Origin: an uncultured Pelagibacteraceae bacterium
Lineage (GTDB): Bacteria > Pseudomonadota > Alphaproteobacteria > Pelagibacterales > Pelagibacteraceae
Direction: 5' to 3'
NCBI GenBank assembly: GCA_902532645.1
Contig: CACAIU010000007.1
Span: 1 to 35,383 of the forward strand
Length of the DNA: 35,383 nucleotides
Every line of letters begins with the position of its first letter. The first letter of the stretch is position 1. Positions 9,876 to 19,490 of the stretch are shown piece by piece. The translations under genes and the position numbers were made by a program. The notes under the pieces were generated by a model, which was given only the letters and a program-made list of their open reading frames with translations, was not told where the DNA came from and searched no databases.

Positions 9876-10762
9876 TTTCAAATAATAAATTAGCAATTTT
9901 TTTAATTATAATCTCAGTTTTTTGTGGAACATTGATGTTAACATTTTTAAAATTAGCACAAGAAGAAGTTAATGTTTATGTTGCTGGATTTTTTAGATTT
10001 TTATTTGGTTTACTAATTATTTTTCCCTATATGCTAAAATCTAAATTTACAGTTTTTAAAACTAATCACCATAAAAAACATTTTTTAAGAGCGGTTTTAA
10101 ATTTACCTTCAATGTTGTTATATTTTTCAGCTTTAGTAATGATGCCAATTGAGAAAGCTACAGCGATATCTTTTGTTGTTCCTTTCATAGTAACTATTTT
10201 GGCTGTTTTGTTTCTTGGAGAAAAAATTTACATATACAGAAGTTTTGCCCTAGTTTTAGGATTTATAGGAATGTTAATAATTTTAAGACCTGGAATAATT
10301 GAAATCTCTCTTGGAGTTTATATGGCATTAGCCTCTTCATTTATGTGGTCAATAGTGATTATAATTACAAAAACTATCGCAAAAGATGATAGTTCGATTA
10401 CGATTTTATCTTATGGATACACGTACATGACAATTTTTAGTTTCATTATTGCGTTGTTTTATTGGCAAACACCTAATTTTCAAACTTTGATTTATTTATT
10501 TTTTGCAGGTTTATTTGGTACATTGTTACATCTTTGCATAAATCATGCATACAAATTAGTAGATGTTAGTATGACACAACCATACTCGTTTCTAAGTTTA
10601 GTGTTTGCTTCTTTAATTGGATATTATGTTTTTAGTGAAACACCTGATCTCTATACTTGGATTGGTGCTAGCGTTATATTTTTAGGTGTTTTAATCATGT
10701 CATATCGTGAAATGAAGCTTGATAAAGAAATCATTAGAAAACGAATAGATATTAAATCTTAA
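9872..10762 (+). CDS. EamA/DMT-family transporter
   Basis: 10-TM-like ORF with two EamA-like halves; TAISFVVPFIVTILAVLFLGEKI. Confidence 0.85.
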   Translation: MISNNKLAIFLIIISVFCGTLMLTFLKLAQEEVNVYVAGFFRFLFGLLIIFPYMLKSKFTVFKTNHHKKHFLRAVLNLPSMLLYFSALVMMPIEKATAISFVVPFIVTILAVLFLGEKIYIYRSFALVLGFIGMLIILRPGIIEISLGVYMALASSFMWSIVIIITKTIAKDDSSITILSYGYTYMTIFSFIIALFYWQTPNFQTLIYLFFAGLFGTLLHLCINHAYKLVDVSMTQPYSFLSLVFASLIGYYVFSETPDLYTWIGASVIFLGVLIMSYREMKLDKEIIRKRIDIKS

Positions 10763-12258
10763 TATTTCTTCTTAAAGGTTTTGTAAATATGCCAAACTAC
10801 AATTAAAATTGTAGTTGCTAGGATGCATGCGGTTAATGTTCTGTCCCACAAAAATTCCCACGAACCATTACTTAATAACAAAGACCTTCTAAGATTTTCC
10901 TCCATCAATCCACCTAAAACAAAAGCTAATATCAAAGGTGGCATTGGAAAATCATATAATCTTAAAAAAGTTGCAACTACTGCAATCCCAATCATTAAAT
11001 AAATATCAAAATTATTAAATGACATTACGTAAATCCCTGTAACAGAGAAAAATAAAATAAGAGGAATTAAATAATTTTTAGGAACAGCAAGAATTCTAGC
11101 AATATAAGGAATAAGTGGTAAGTTTAATATAAGAAGAATTACCATTCCAATATACATAGACATAATTATTGACCAAAAAATCTCTGGATTAGTCATGTAA
11201 AGTCTAGGACCAGGCTGAACACCAAATCCTAAAAGTGCACCTAGCATTACCGCAGTTGTTCCACTTCCCGGAATTCCTAAAGTAAGCATTGGCACAAAAG
11301 AGCCTGAGCAAGCTGCATTATTTGCAGTTTCTGGTGCAGATAAACCATTTACACTACCTTTACCAAATTTTTCTTTTTCATCATCACTAACTACGTTTCG
11401 TTCCATTCCGTAAGCTAAAAAAGATGCAATTGTTGCACCAGCTCCAGGCAAAACACCAATTAAAAAACCAATTACTGATGATCTTGGAATTGTCTTATAC
11501 ATTTTTGTTCGTTCTTCTTTATTAATTTTAATTGAGCCTAATTCAGTTAAAGAAACTTGCTTAGCAGCACTAGTTGGATCATTTCTTTTTAAAATAATTG
11601 TTAATGCTTCACTCATTGCAAAAGTTGCCATCACAACTAGTACGAAACTAATTCCGTCAGTTAAGTTCATATTGTTAAATGTAAATCTTGTAATATCAGA
11701 CAAACTATCTTGGCCAACAGATGCCAACATCAAACCAAGCACTACCATCATCATTGCTTTTAAAAATTGTCCTTTAGACGAAAAAGCAGCAATCGCTGTT
11801 AAACCTAAAATCATTAAAGCAAAGTAATCTGGTGATCTAAAAGATAAACTTACTTTTGATAAACTTGGTGCCATAAATAATAAATAAATTGCAGATAATG
11901 TACCACCTGCAAATGAACTCCATGCTGCAATCGCTAAGGCTTTTCCTGCTTTACCCTGTTGTGCCATAGGATAACCATCAAATGAAGTTGCAACTGTTCC
12001 AGGGACACCGGGTGCATTTAATAATATAGAAGAAGTAGAACCACCAAATACTGCTCCATAATAAACACCAGCCATCAAAATTAATCCTGTTGCAGGATCA
12101 AAACCATAGGTAATTGGTATCATCAATGCGATAGCTGTCATTGGCCCAAGACCAGGAAGCATTCCAATTATTGTTCCAAAAAAACAACCAACCATAACCA
12201 TTAATATGTTCTGAAAAGTAAGTGCTGTTGTTAATCCAATTAATATTCCTTCAATCAT
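10759..12258 (-). CDS. tctA: Tripartite tricarboxylate transporter large membrane subunit
   Basis: GTIIGMLPGLGPMTAIALMIPITYG and VLPGAGATIASFLAYGMER motifs. Confidence 0.95.
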   Translation of the reverse strand: MIEGILIGLTTALTFQNILMVMVGCFFGTIIGMLPGLGPMTAIALMIPITYGFDPATGLILMAGVYYGAVFGGSTSSILLNAPGVPGTVATSFDGYPMAQQGKAGKALAIAAWSSFAGGTLSAIYLLFMAPSLSKVSLSFRSPDYFALMILGLTAIAAFSSKGQFLKAMMMVVLGLMLASVGQDSLSDITRFTFNNMNLTDGISFVLVVMATFAMSEALTIILKRNDPTSAAKQVSLTELGSIKINKEERTKMYKTIPRSSVIGFLIGVLPGAGATIASFLAYGMERNVVSDDEKEKFGKGSVNGLSAPETANNAACSGSFVPMLTLGIPGSGTTAVMLGALLGFGVQPGPRLYMTNPEIFWSIIMSMYIGMVILLILNLPLIPYIARILAVPKNYLIPLILFFSVTGIYVMSFNNFDIYLMIGIAVVATFLRLYDFPMPPLILAFVLGGLMEENLRRSLLLSNGSWEFLWDRTLTACILATTILIVVWHIYKTFKKKY

Positions 12259-12725
12259 CCCATAACTCCTATTGATTGTAAGAATGGATCCCTCAAATAT
12301 ATATCAAGAATACCGTGTAGGAGATACATAAAGGCTGCAACAAATGGAAAGGATAATAAAAACATTAAAATCCATCTTCGTTCTCCTAAAAAATAATATG
12401 ACGCAAATAAAAATAAAGATGTAGTTAAAAAATATCCAACTTTTAAAATTGTAGCTCCATAAATAATAGCAATAAGTATAAGTATTCCTGTTTTCTTATA
12501 TTCTAAATTTTTATGATCAACTTTAATTGTATTTGGATCTGGTAAAATAAGTTTTAATCCAGAAAAAAATAATCCTGCATAACCTAAATAAATTGGAAAT
12601 GTTCGTGCATTAAATGGTGCATTTTCATCAAATGCAAATACTTGAATTTGGTAAGCAGTATATAAATAAAATGCTGAAAAAATAAAAAAGAGCAGTGATA
12701 TAATTTTTGTAGTATTTATATTCAC
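12255..12725 (-). CDS. tctB: Tripartite tricarboxylate transporter small membrane subunit
   Basis: Four-TM ORF between tctA and tctC, 4-bp overlap with tctA. Confidence 0.88.
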   Translation of the reverse strand: MNINTTKIISLLFFIFSAFYLYTAYQIQVFAFDENAPFNARTFPIYLGYAGLFFSGLKLILPDPNTIKVDHKNLEYKKTGILILIAIIYGATILKVGYFLTTSLFLFASYYFLGERRWILMFLLSFPFVAAFMYLLHGILDIYLRDPFLQSIGVMG

Positions 12726-12752
12726 TGCTCTAATTTCAAATAATCCTAAGGA

Positions 12753-13733
12753 TTATATAACTCCTAATTTTTTCATAAGAGCTGTCATTTCTTGAGTTTG
12801 TTTTTCTAAGAAAGAAACAAACTTGCCTTCTGGATTGTAAATATTAACCCAAGCATTTCTTGCTCTGACATTTTCCCATTCAGGAGTTTTTTGTACATCG
12901 CCAAGCATTTTTGCAATAGCTGATCTATCAGCATTGCTCATACCTGGAGGGCCAAAGAAACCTCTCCAGTTAACGAATTGTACATCATATCCTTGTTCTT
13001 TAAGAGTTGGTGCATCTGGTGCATCAGAAACTCTTGAAGGCGCAGTGATACCAATAATTCTTACTTGGTCTCTTGCACCCATCAATTCACCTAAACCAGT
13101 TGATATGATTTGAGTTTCTCCTGATAAAAGTCCAGCTAAAGCTTTTCCACCAGCATCATAAGGAATGTATTGAACAGCATTCGGATCTGCACCTGCAGCT
13201 TGGAAAGCTAAAGCACCAATTAAATGGTCCATACTTCCTCTCACTGATCCACCAGCCATTTTAACTGAATTTGGATCTTTTTTGTAAGCATCAACTACAT
13301 CTTTAAAGTTTTTAAAAGATGAACTTTTAGCAACTGCGATAGCACCGTAGTCACCAATTACACCAGCTATTGGCACAACATCTTTATAAGATAAAGTTCC
13401 ACTTCCTTTTACATAACCTTTGTGTCTAGTAATTGATCTTAATACTAATGGTGTTGATTGAACTAAAACTGTATTAGCAGGTTTAGTATTGATCATGTAA
13501 GCTAAAGCTTTACCACCACCACCACCTGACATATTTTCAAATGATGCACTACTTAACATACCAGCTTTTGTTAAAGCTTCTCCAGTACCTCTAGCGGTTC
13601 CATCCCAACCACCACCAGCACCACCACCAATTACAAAGTGCAATTTGTCAATTGCTACTGAGCTTGTAGTTGTTGCTGAGAATAATAGGATTGCTGAGAA
13701 TAATACTGAAACTATTTTTTTTAAGTTTTTCAT
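12753..13733 (-). CDS. tctC: Tripartite tricarboxylate transporter substrate-binding protein
   Basis: Signal peptide; GGGAGGGWDGTARGTGEAL; VQYIPYDAGGKALAGLLSGE. Confidence 0.93.
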   Translation of the reverse strand: MKNLKKIVSVLFSAILLFSATTTSSVAIDKLHFVIGGGAGGGWDGTARGTGEALTKAGMLSSASFENMSGGGGGKALAYMINTKPANTVLVQSTPLVLRSITRHKGYVKGSGTLSYKDVVPIAGVIGDYGAIAVAKSSSFKNFKDVVDAYKKDPNSVKMAGGSVRGSMDHLIGALAFQAAGADPNAVQYIPYDAGGKALAGLLSGETQIISTGLGELMGARDQVRIIGITAPSRVSDAPDAPTLKEQGYDVQFVNWRGFFGPPGMSNADRSAIAKMLGDVQKTPEWENVRARNAWVNIYNPEGKFVSFLEKQTQEMTALMKKLGVI

Positions 13734-13955
13734 TATTTATCCCTCTCTAATTTAAAAACGCTAGTTAATTATAGTCTTAATGTTTATTCAACCTGTAATT
13801 AAGTAACACAACTTTTAATTGAAACTACTTTAACAAAAAAAATATCAATCAAATACAATGTTTTATTTTTTTTACAGATTAAAGTTTCACTTAATTCACT
13901 AGTTTTAATTTCTTTTTTCTTATCTTTTAAAAAGTTGATGATAGAAGCTTAATGA

Positions 13956-15032
13956 ATGATTAATCATCAAATCATATTTTACCTTAATAATGCAAAACAA
14001 GTTTTTTCAATTAAATTTGTTACTGTTCTAATAATTTCTATTCCTAGCGCAATTATTGCTGACTATTTTAATATTCCTCTAGCTTGGTTTTTAGGCCCTA
14101 TGATTATCACCTCAATTGCTGCTTTATCTGGTCTAAAAATCCTGATGCCTAAAATTGTATTAAGTTTTATCTTGATAATTTTAGGTTTGCATATTGGAAA
14201 TTACATAGACCAAAATTTGTTTAATCAAATGCTTGATTGGATTTGGACTTCATTAATTATGTTAATCTACATAATAATTTGTATTTTAGTTGTCGCTAAA
14301 TACCTCCAAAAATTTGCAAGTTATGGAGAAAAAGCTTCAATATTTTCAGCAGCACCTGGGGCATTGGGTCCTTTAATGATTTTAGCAGAAAATGAAAAAA
14401 CAGATTTATCTCAAGTTGCAACCTCTCACTTAATTAGATTAATCATCATAATAACTGTCATTCCATTTATTATAGTTAATAATACTGACAACAGTGTTTT
14501 GTTAAATAATGACTTCGATTATTTAGCTCAAAATCATTTCAATTTAATTTTACTTATTATTACGTCTTTGTTTTTTATATTTGTTTTTGATAAAATTAGA
14601 ATACCAGCAGCTTTACTTTCTGGAACATTATTTGCTAGTGGTTTGTTGCAAATTACTGATATAGCTTCTTATAAATTACCAGATGAAACAGTAAATTTTT
14701 GTTTGCTAATTCTTGGTTCTTCAGTTGGTTGTAGATTTGCTGAAAAAACTGTTAAAGAAATAGCCAATAATTCTCTTCATAGTATTGTAGCTACTACTAT
14801 TTTGGTAGTATTAGGTTTACTTGCAGCCTATGTTGCAACATTTTTTGTTGAGACAAATATTTTAACTCTAATTTTATCTTTTAGTCCTGGTGGAATTTAT
14901 GAGGTAGCAGTTATAGCAATTGCATTTGATTTAGACCCAGACTTTGTTGCTTTTCACCATATAATAAGATTACTTTTCATACTTTTCACAGTTCCTATAT
15001 TTTTAAGAGTATTAGAAAAAATTAGGAAATAA
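13956..15032 (+). CDS. AbrB-family (PF05145-like) duplicated membrane protein
   Basis: PLAWFLGPMIITSIAALSG; FSAAPGALGPLMILAE; repeated SFSPGGIYEVAVIAIAF. Confidence 0.85.
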   Translation: MINHQIIFYLNNAKQVFSIKFVTVLIISIPSAIIADYFNIPLAWFLGPMIITSIAALSGLKILMPKIVLSFILIILGLHIGNYIDQNLFNQMLDWIWTSLIMLIYIIICILVVAKYLQKFASYGEKASIFSAAPGALGPLMILAENEKTDLSQVATSHLIRLIIIITVIPFIIVNNTDNSVLLNNDFDYLAQNHFNLILLIITSLFFIFVFDKIRIPAALLSGTLFASGLLQITDIASYKLPDETVNFCLLILGSSVGCRFAEKTVKEIANNSLHSIVATTILVVLGLLAAYVATFFVETNILTLILSFSPGGIYEVAVIAIAFDLDPDFVAFHHIIRLLFILFTVPIFLRVLEKIRK

Positions 15033-15963
15033 TATCAGAAAGTCTTTCAAAAACTTTTTCTGCTGAAAGTTTAGATAATTCAGGAGCTTGTATTGCTTTA
15101 AAATTTTCTCTTTCAATACTTACTTTAAATGGAGTTGTATGAGATCCAAATAAAGCGATACCTTTTGATCCTAAGTGTGCTGTCATATGTGCTGGTCCAG
15201 TATCATTTGCAATAACAAAAGAACTATCTCTAATTAATGTTGCTAACTGAGAAATATCTAAGGCTTTGCCATTATCTAAAACACAAAGTGCATTAATATT
15301 TGATGCTTCTTTAATTTCACTCGGTCCAGGTGCAATTACTACTTTAAATTTGTTTTCTGATTTTTCATTAATCATAGAAATTAACTCATTATAATAAGGC
15401 CATTTCTTTATAGTTAAATGAGGCGAACAAAAAGGAAAAAGAAGAATATATTTATCTAATTGATGGTGATTTTTTATTTGAGATATGTCTGTTGTGCTCC
15501 ATGAAAAATCAGGACTTAAAGTATAATTTGTTTTGATACCTGAACTTTTTAATTGATGATCAAATCTAGACAAAACAGAATCATTATCAAAATCTTGTTT
15601 TGTAGTTCCTTCTGGTAAAGTGGTTTCTGTAGAAGACCAAATATCTTTTGTTGCTTTTGGAAATAAAATTTTTTTATAAAAAGCAGTTCTACTAGAATTC
15701 TGTAGATCGTAAACTTTAGAAAAATTATATTTTTTTATATTTTTCATTAATGAATATAAATAAATTAGGTTTAATCTAGATAATCGCTTATCTAAAATAA
15801 CATCAGAAATATGTGGATTTTTTTTTAATAAATCAATGTATGGTTTGGTTGTGAGCAAATAAATTTCATCTCCTTTATGATTCTCAGAAATATCTTGAAT
15901 TGCACCACAAGCTTGAGCTATATCACCCAAAGAACCATGTTTAATAATTAAAATATTAGACAT
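15022..15963 (-). CDS. Glycosyltransferase family 9 (heptosyltransferase-like)
   Basis: ILIIKHGSLGDIAQACGAIQDI; FVIANDTGPAHMTAHLGSKGIALFGSHTTP. Confidence 0.92.
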   Translation of the reverse strand: MSNILIIKHGSLGDIAQACGAIQDISENHKGDEIYLLTTKPYIDLLKKNPHISDVILDKRLSRLNLIYLYSLMKNIKKYNFSKVYDLQNSSRTAFYKKILFPKATKDIWSSTETTLPEGTTKQDFDNDSVLSRFDHQLKSSGIKTNYTLSPDFSWSTTDISQIKNHHQLDKYILLFPFCSPHLTIKKWPYYNELISMINEKSENKFKVVIAPGPSEIKEASNINALCVLDNGKALDISQLATLIRDSSFVIANDTGPAHMTAHLGSKGIALFGSHTTPFKVSIERENFKAIQAPELSKLSAEKVFERLSDIIS

Positions 15964-15995
15964 ATTTTTAACAATTTAACATAGTATAAAATTTA

Positions 15996-16385
15996 ATGAA
16001 TAAAATTATAGTAGAAGTATCGGTTGGTGAGCTTTTAGACAAAATTTCAATCTTAGAAATTAAAAAAGAAAAAATTAAAGACCCTGAAAAACTAAAATTC
16101 ATATCGAATGAACATTCGATTCTGAAAGATCAATTAAAAAAAAATGTTAAATCTGATGATAAACTAAATAAATTATTCCAAGATTTAAAAGAAATTAATG
16201 CTAAACTTTGGGTCATAGAAGATAACAAAAGAGATTGTGAAAAAAATAAAGACTTTGGTGATAAATTTATAAAATTATCTAGAGATGTTCATTTTTTAAA
16301 TGATGATCGAGCAAAAATTAAATTAGAAATGAATAATCACACTGGATCAACTATCAAAGAAATTAAAGAATATACTAGCTATTAA
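15996..16385 (+). CDS. DUF6165-like protein
   Basis: IIVEVSVGELLDKISILEIKKEKIKDPEKL N-terminus followed by coiled coil. Confidence 0.75.
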   Translation: MNKIIVEVSVGELLDKISILEIKKEKIKDPEKLKFISNEHSILKDQLKKNVKSDDKLNKLFQDLKEINAKLWVIEDNKRDCEKNKDFGDKFIKLSRDVHFLNDDRAKIKLEMNNHTGSTIKEIKEYTSY

Positions 16386-17163
16386 AAACTTTAGGAAACC
16401 AATCATCTCTCATCAAATCTCCCGTTTTCAAATTAATTCCATCAAATGGAGGTGAAGTCGGCCCTCCTCTATCAATATATTTTACATCATCTCCTATAAA
16501 TCTCATCGAAAATGCTCTTCGTGATTTAGAAGAATTGTTTCCTGTTGAGCCATGTACAGTTTTAAAGTTAAACAAAACAGCATCACCCAAACTTAATTCT
16601 GGAATTAAAATATTTTTTTCAAATTCTTTTAAGGGTGGTAAATCCATAAAAGAACTATTATCATCGTACCAAGATTGGTTATTTGACCATTTTGTAGGTC
16701 TAATTAACTTTGACCATTTGTGAGATCCTAAAATTATTTTTAAATTATTTTTCTGATCAACTTCATCTAATGGAATCCAAAAACTTCCCGTATCATTACC
16801 ATCAACACAGTAATATGGCATATCTTGATGCCAGGGTGTTTCTTTGTGAGTACCTGAATCCTTTATAAAAATGTGTTCATGAAATATTTGAGTAGATTTA
16901 GAATTAGTTGCTTCTGCAACTATTTGGGCTCCAGGTGATTTATACAAACAATCTTTAAATTCTTCTATCCTCTCCCAGTTACAATAATCCTCAAAAAATC
17001 TTCCATTATCATCAGTCACATTTTCTCTTCCATGCTTACTTGGATTATCTAAAACTTTTTGAAATCCTTTTCTAAGTGGCCCAATCCAATCTTTAAATAC
17101 ATCCTTAATTATTATTACACCATCATTTTGATAATCTTTAATTTGTCTATCGGATAAAAACAT
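16375..17163 (-). CDS. Phytanoyl-CoA dioxygenase (PhyH)-family Fe(II)/2OG oxygenase
   Basis: PWHQDMPYY (HxD) and distal VHGSTGNNSSKSRRAFSMRFIGDD. Confidence 0.9.
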   Translation of the reverse strand: MFLSDRQIKDYQNDGVIIIKDVFKDWIGPLRKGFQKVLDNPSKHGRENVTDDNGRFFEDYCNWERIEEFKDCLYKSPGAQIVAEATNSKSTQIFHEHIFIKDSGTHKETPWHQDMPYYCVDGNDTGSFWIPLDEVDQKNNLKIILGSHKWSKLIRPTKWSNNQSWYDDNSSFMDLPPLKEFEKNILIPELSLGDAVLFNFKTVHGSTGNNSSKSRRAFSMRFIGDDVKYIDRGGPTSPPFDGINLKTGDLMRDDWFPKVFNS

Positions 17164-17165
17164 TT

Positions 17166-17843
17166 CTATTGTTGAAAACTGTACTTTTTTTCTAAATATT
17201 TAATGACGTTATGAATGATAAAAGTCATAAACAAATAAATTCCTCCAGCAACAACAAATACTTCTATTGGTTTAAAAGTTGTTGAAATTATATATTTAGC
17301 AACACCAGTTAAATCCATCAAGGTTACTGTACTTGCTAATGAAGTGCCTTTCATCATCAATATTATTTCATTTCCGTATGCTGGAAGTGATTGTCGAATT
17401 GCAATTGGAATTTGAATTTTAAAAAAGATTATCTTATTTGATATACCTAAACTTTTTCCAGCCTCGATTATACCTGGTTTTATTGTTTGAAATGCTGATC
17501 TTAAAATTTCAGAGGTATAAGCACCAGTATTTAGAGTAAAAGCTATGATTGCACACCAATATGGTTCTTTTAAAATAACCCATAAAAATGTTGTTCTTAA
17601 ATATTCGATTTGTCCTAATCCAAAATAAATAATAAAAATCTGAACCAACAAAGGTGTTCCTCTAAATATGTAAGAATAAACGTATGCAAATTTATTAATA
17701 AATATATTTTTATTTAATCTTAAAATTGCAAAAAAAAGACCTAAGAACAATCCAAAAAACAGAGATGCAGACAATAGTTTTAATGTAACAATGGTTGCTC
17801 CTAAAAGTTTGGGGAAACTAGTTATCATTAAATCTAAATCCAT
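17166..17843 (-). CDS. Polar amino-acid-type ABC transporter permease
   Basis: FRGTPLLVQIFIIYFGLGQ; GAYTSEILRSAFQTIKPGIIEAGKSLG EAA loop. Confidence 0.93.
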   Translation of the reverse strand: MDLDLMITSFPKLLGATIVTLKLLSASLFFGLFLGLFFAILRLNKNIFINKFAYVYSYIFRGTPLLVQIFIIYFGLGQIEYLRTTFLWVILKEPYWCAIIAFTLNTGAYTSEILRSAFQTIKPGIIEAGKSLGISNKIIFFKIQIPIAIRQSLPAYGNEIILMMKGTSLASTVTLMDLTGVAKYIISTTFKPIEVFVVAGGIYLFMTFIIHNVIKYLEKKYSFQQ

Positions 17844-18535
17844 TAATACCCCCTGCTATACTTAACTTCTAACTTGTTAATTAATTTCATACTTACGTAA
17901 GTAAGCAATAGATACAAAACTGCTGCAAATGAATAGAAAAATAATGGATCTCTCGTTGAACCAGCTGCTATATATGATTGTCTCATAATCTCTACTAATC
18001 CTGTTACTGAAATAAGAGAAGTGTCTTTTAAAGTTATTTGCCAAACATTACTTAAATTTGGAATAGCCAATCTTAACATCTGGGGGAGAATTATTTTATA
18101 AAATTGCCCAAACTTATTTATTCCAAGTACCTTTGCTGCTTCAAACTGGCCTTTATCTATTGATTGAATCGCTCCCCGAAATACTTCAGTTGAATAAGCT
18201 CCTGATATAATACCAATAGCCATTGAACCAGTAATAAATGCATTAATCTCTATGTATTCGTAATAACCGAAAATTGAAGCTACATACATGATAGCCCCAC
18301 TTCCCCCAAAGAAAAAAAGATAAATTACAAGTAATTCAGGCACTCCACGGATTACTGTTGTGTAAAAATTACCTACTAAATTTAAAGCTTTATACTTTGA
18401 GAGTTTTAGAGGTGTAAAAATTAATGCGAAAAGGAAACCAACCAACATTGCGGTAATCGATACAGCAATTGTCATTAAGGTTGCGTAAAATAATTCGTCA
18501 CCCCAACCTGTTTTGCCAAATGCTAGAAGTTCCAT
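17843..18535 (-). CDS. Polar amino-acid-type ABC transporter permease
   Basis: IRGVPELLVIYLFFFGG; GAYSTEVFRGAIQSIDKGQFEAAKVLG EAA loop. Confidence 0.93.
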   Translation of the reverse strand: MELLAFGKTGWGDELFYATLMTIAVSITAMLVGFLFALIFTPLKLSKYKALNLVGNFYTTVIRGVPELLVIYLFFFGGSGAIMYVASIFGYYEYIEINAFITGSMAIGIISGAYSTEVFRGAIQSIDKGQFEAAKVLGINKFGQFYKIILPQMLRLAIPNLSNVWQITLKDTSLISVTGLVEIMRQSYIAAGSTRDPLFFYSFAAVLYLLLTYVSMKLINKLEVKYSRGY

Positions 18536-18542
18536 ATAGATT

Positions 18543-18565
18543 GGCGACTATATCTTATAGTCGCC
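18543..18565 (-). promoter_or_regulatory. Perfect intercistronic hairpin between substrate-binding-protein gene and first permease gene
   Basis: GGCGACTATA (18543-18552) / TATAGTCGCC (18556-18565), 10-bp stem with 3-nt loop, 7 nt upstream of the permease ATG (18535). Confidence 0.75.
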
Positions 18566-18579
18566 AGATCTGAAATGAA

Positions 18580-19431
18580 TTACATAGATGCGTCGAAACC
18601 AAAGTGCTTAATAGCAAGTTTGCTTATAATTCCTTGTTTTCTAGCTTTGTTAATTGCTTTATTGAAGTCTTTTAAGATTTTGGCATCTCTTTTTCCAATC
18701 GCACTATCGCTAGCTTGTCTGATACCAACACCTACACCATTACCAAATGCACCACCTGAAAAAGTTGGACCAACTAATACAACTGGTTTACCTGATTTGT
18801 CTGCATAATCTGTAAATGCTACTGCTGCAGCTAAAGCAACATCACATCTTCCAGAAGTTAGATCTAGGTTAACTTCATCTTGAGTTTTGTAAGTTCTAAC
18901 ATTCACACTTCCTACGTCACCTGACTCTAAAAAGTTTTGGTGAATTGTTCCTGTTTGAGTACATACTGTTTTACTAGCAAGTGCTCCAGTTAAAGTTTTA
19001 AGAGCTTTCTTAACATCAGATCCACCTAATGATAAATTAATACCTTCTGGTGTATCCATACCCTCTAAACTTGAACCTTTCATTACCGCAAGAGAAGCTA
19101 CTTCGTCAGCATAACCTTGTGAAAAAGTAATTGTTTTTTGTCTTTCAGCAGTAATTGACATTCCAGCCATTATTGCATCAAACTTTCTCATTACTAAAGC
19201 TGGGATCATTCCATCCCAATCTTGTTCAACAATTGTGCACTCATACTTCATTATTGTACAAAGTTCTTGAGCAAGCTCAACCTCAAAACCGATTAGATTA
19301 CCTGAAGCATCTTTTGAATTCCATGGAGGGTAAGCTCCTTCAGTTCCAATTTTTATTTTTTCAGCAGAAACATTTCCAATGATAAATAAAGAAGCAAGAA
19401 CTGTTAAAATAGTTTTTTTGAATATATTCAT
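18580..19431 (-). CDS. Polar amino-acid-type ABC transporter substrate-binding protein
   Basis: Signal peptide; KIGTEGAYPPWNSKDASGNLIGFEVELAQELC; MIPALVMRKFDAIMAGMSITAERQ. Confidence 0.95.
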   Translation of the reverse strand: MNIFKKTILTVLASLFIIGNVSAEKIKIGTEGAYPPWNSKDASGNLIGFEVELAQELCTIMKYECTIVEQDWDGMIPALVMRKFDAIMAGMSITAERQKTITFSQGYADEVASLAVMKGSSLEGMDTPEGINLSLGGSDVKKALKTLTGALASKTVCTQTGTIHQNFLESGDVGSVNVRTYKTQDEVNLDLTSGRCDVALAAAVAFTDYADKSGKPVVLVGPTFSGGAFGNGVGVGIRQASDSAIGKRDAKILKDFNKAINKARKQGIISKLAIKHFGFDASM

Positions 19432-19490
19432 TATTTTCTCCTTTAATTTAGAAGAATTATTTCACAAATTTAAATAAGAAAAAAGAAAAA

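Noticed and set aside
12741-12755. Small hairpin TAATCC-TAA-GGATTA at the tctC stop codon
   Set aside because: 6-bp stem, AT-rich, no U-tract; too weak to call a regulatory element.
13935-13970. Inverted repeat TTGATGAT / ATCATCAA around the AbrB-type gene start
   Set aside because: Only 8 bp in AT-rich DNA with a 20-nt gap and partly coding; chance occurrence is likely.
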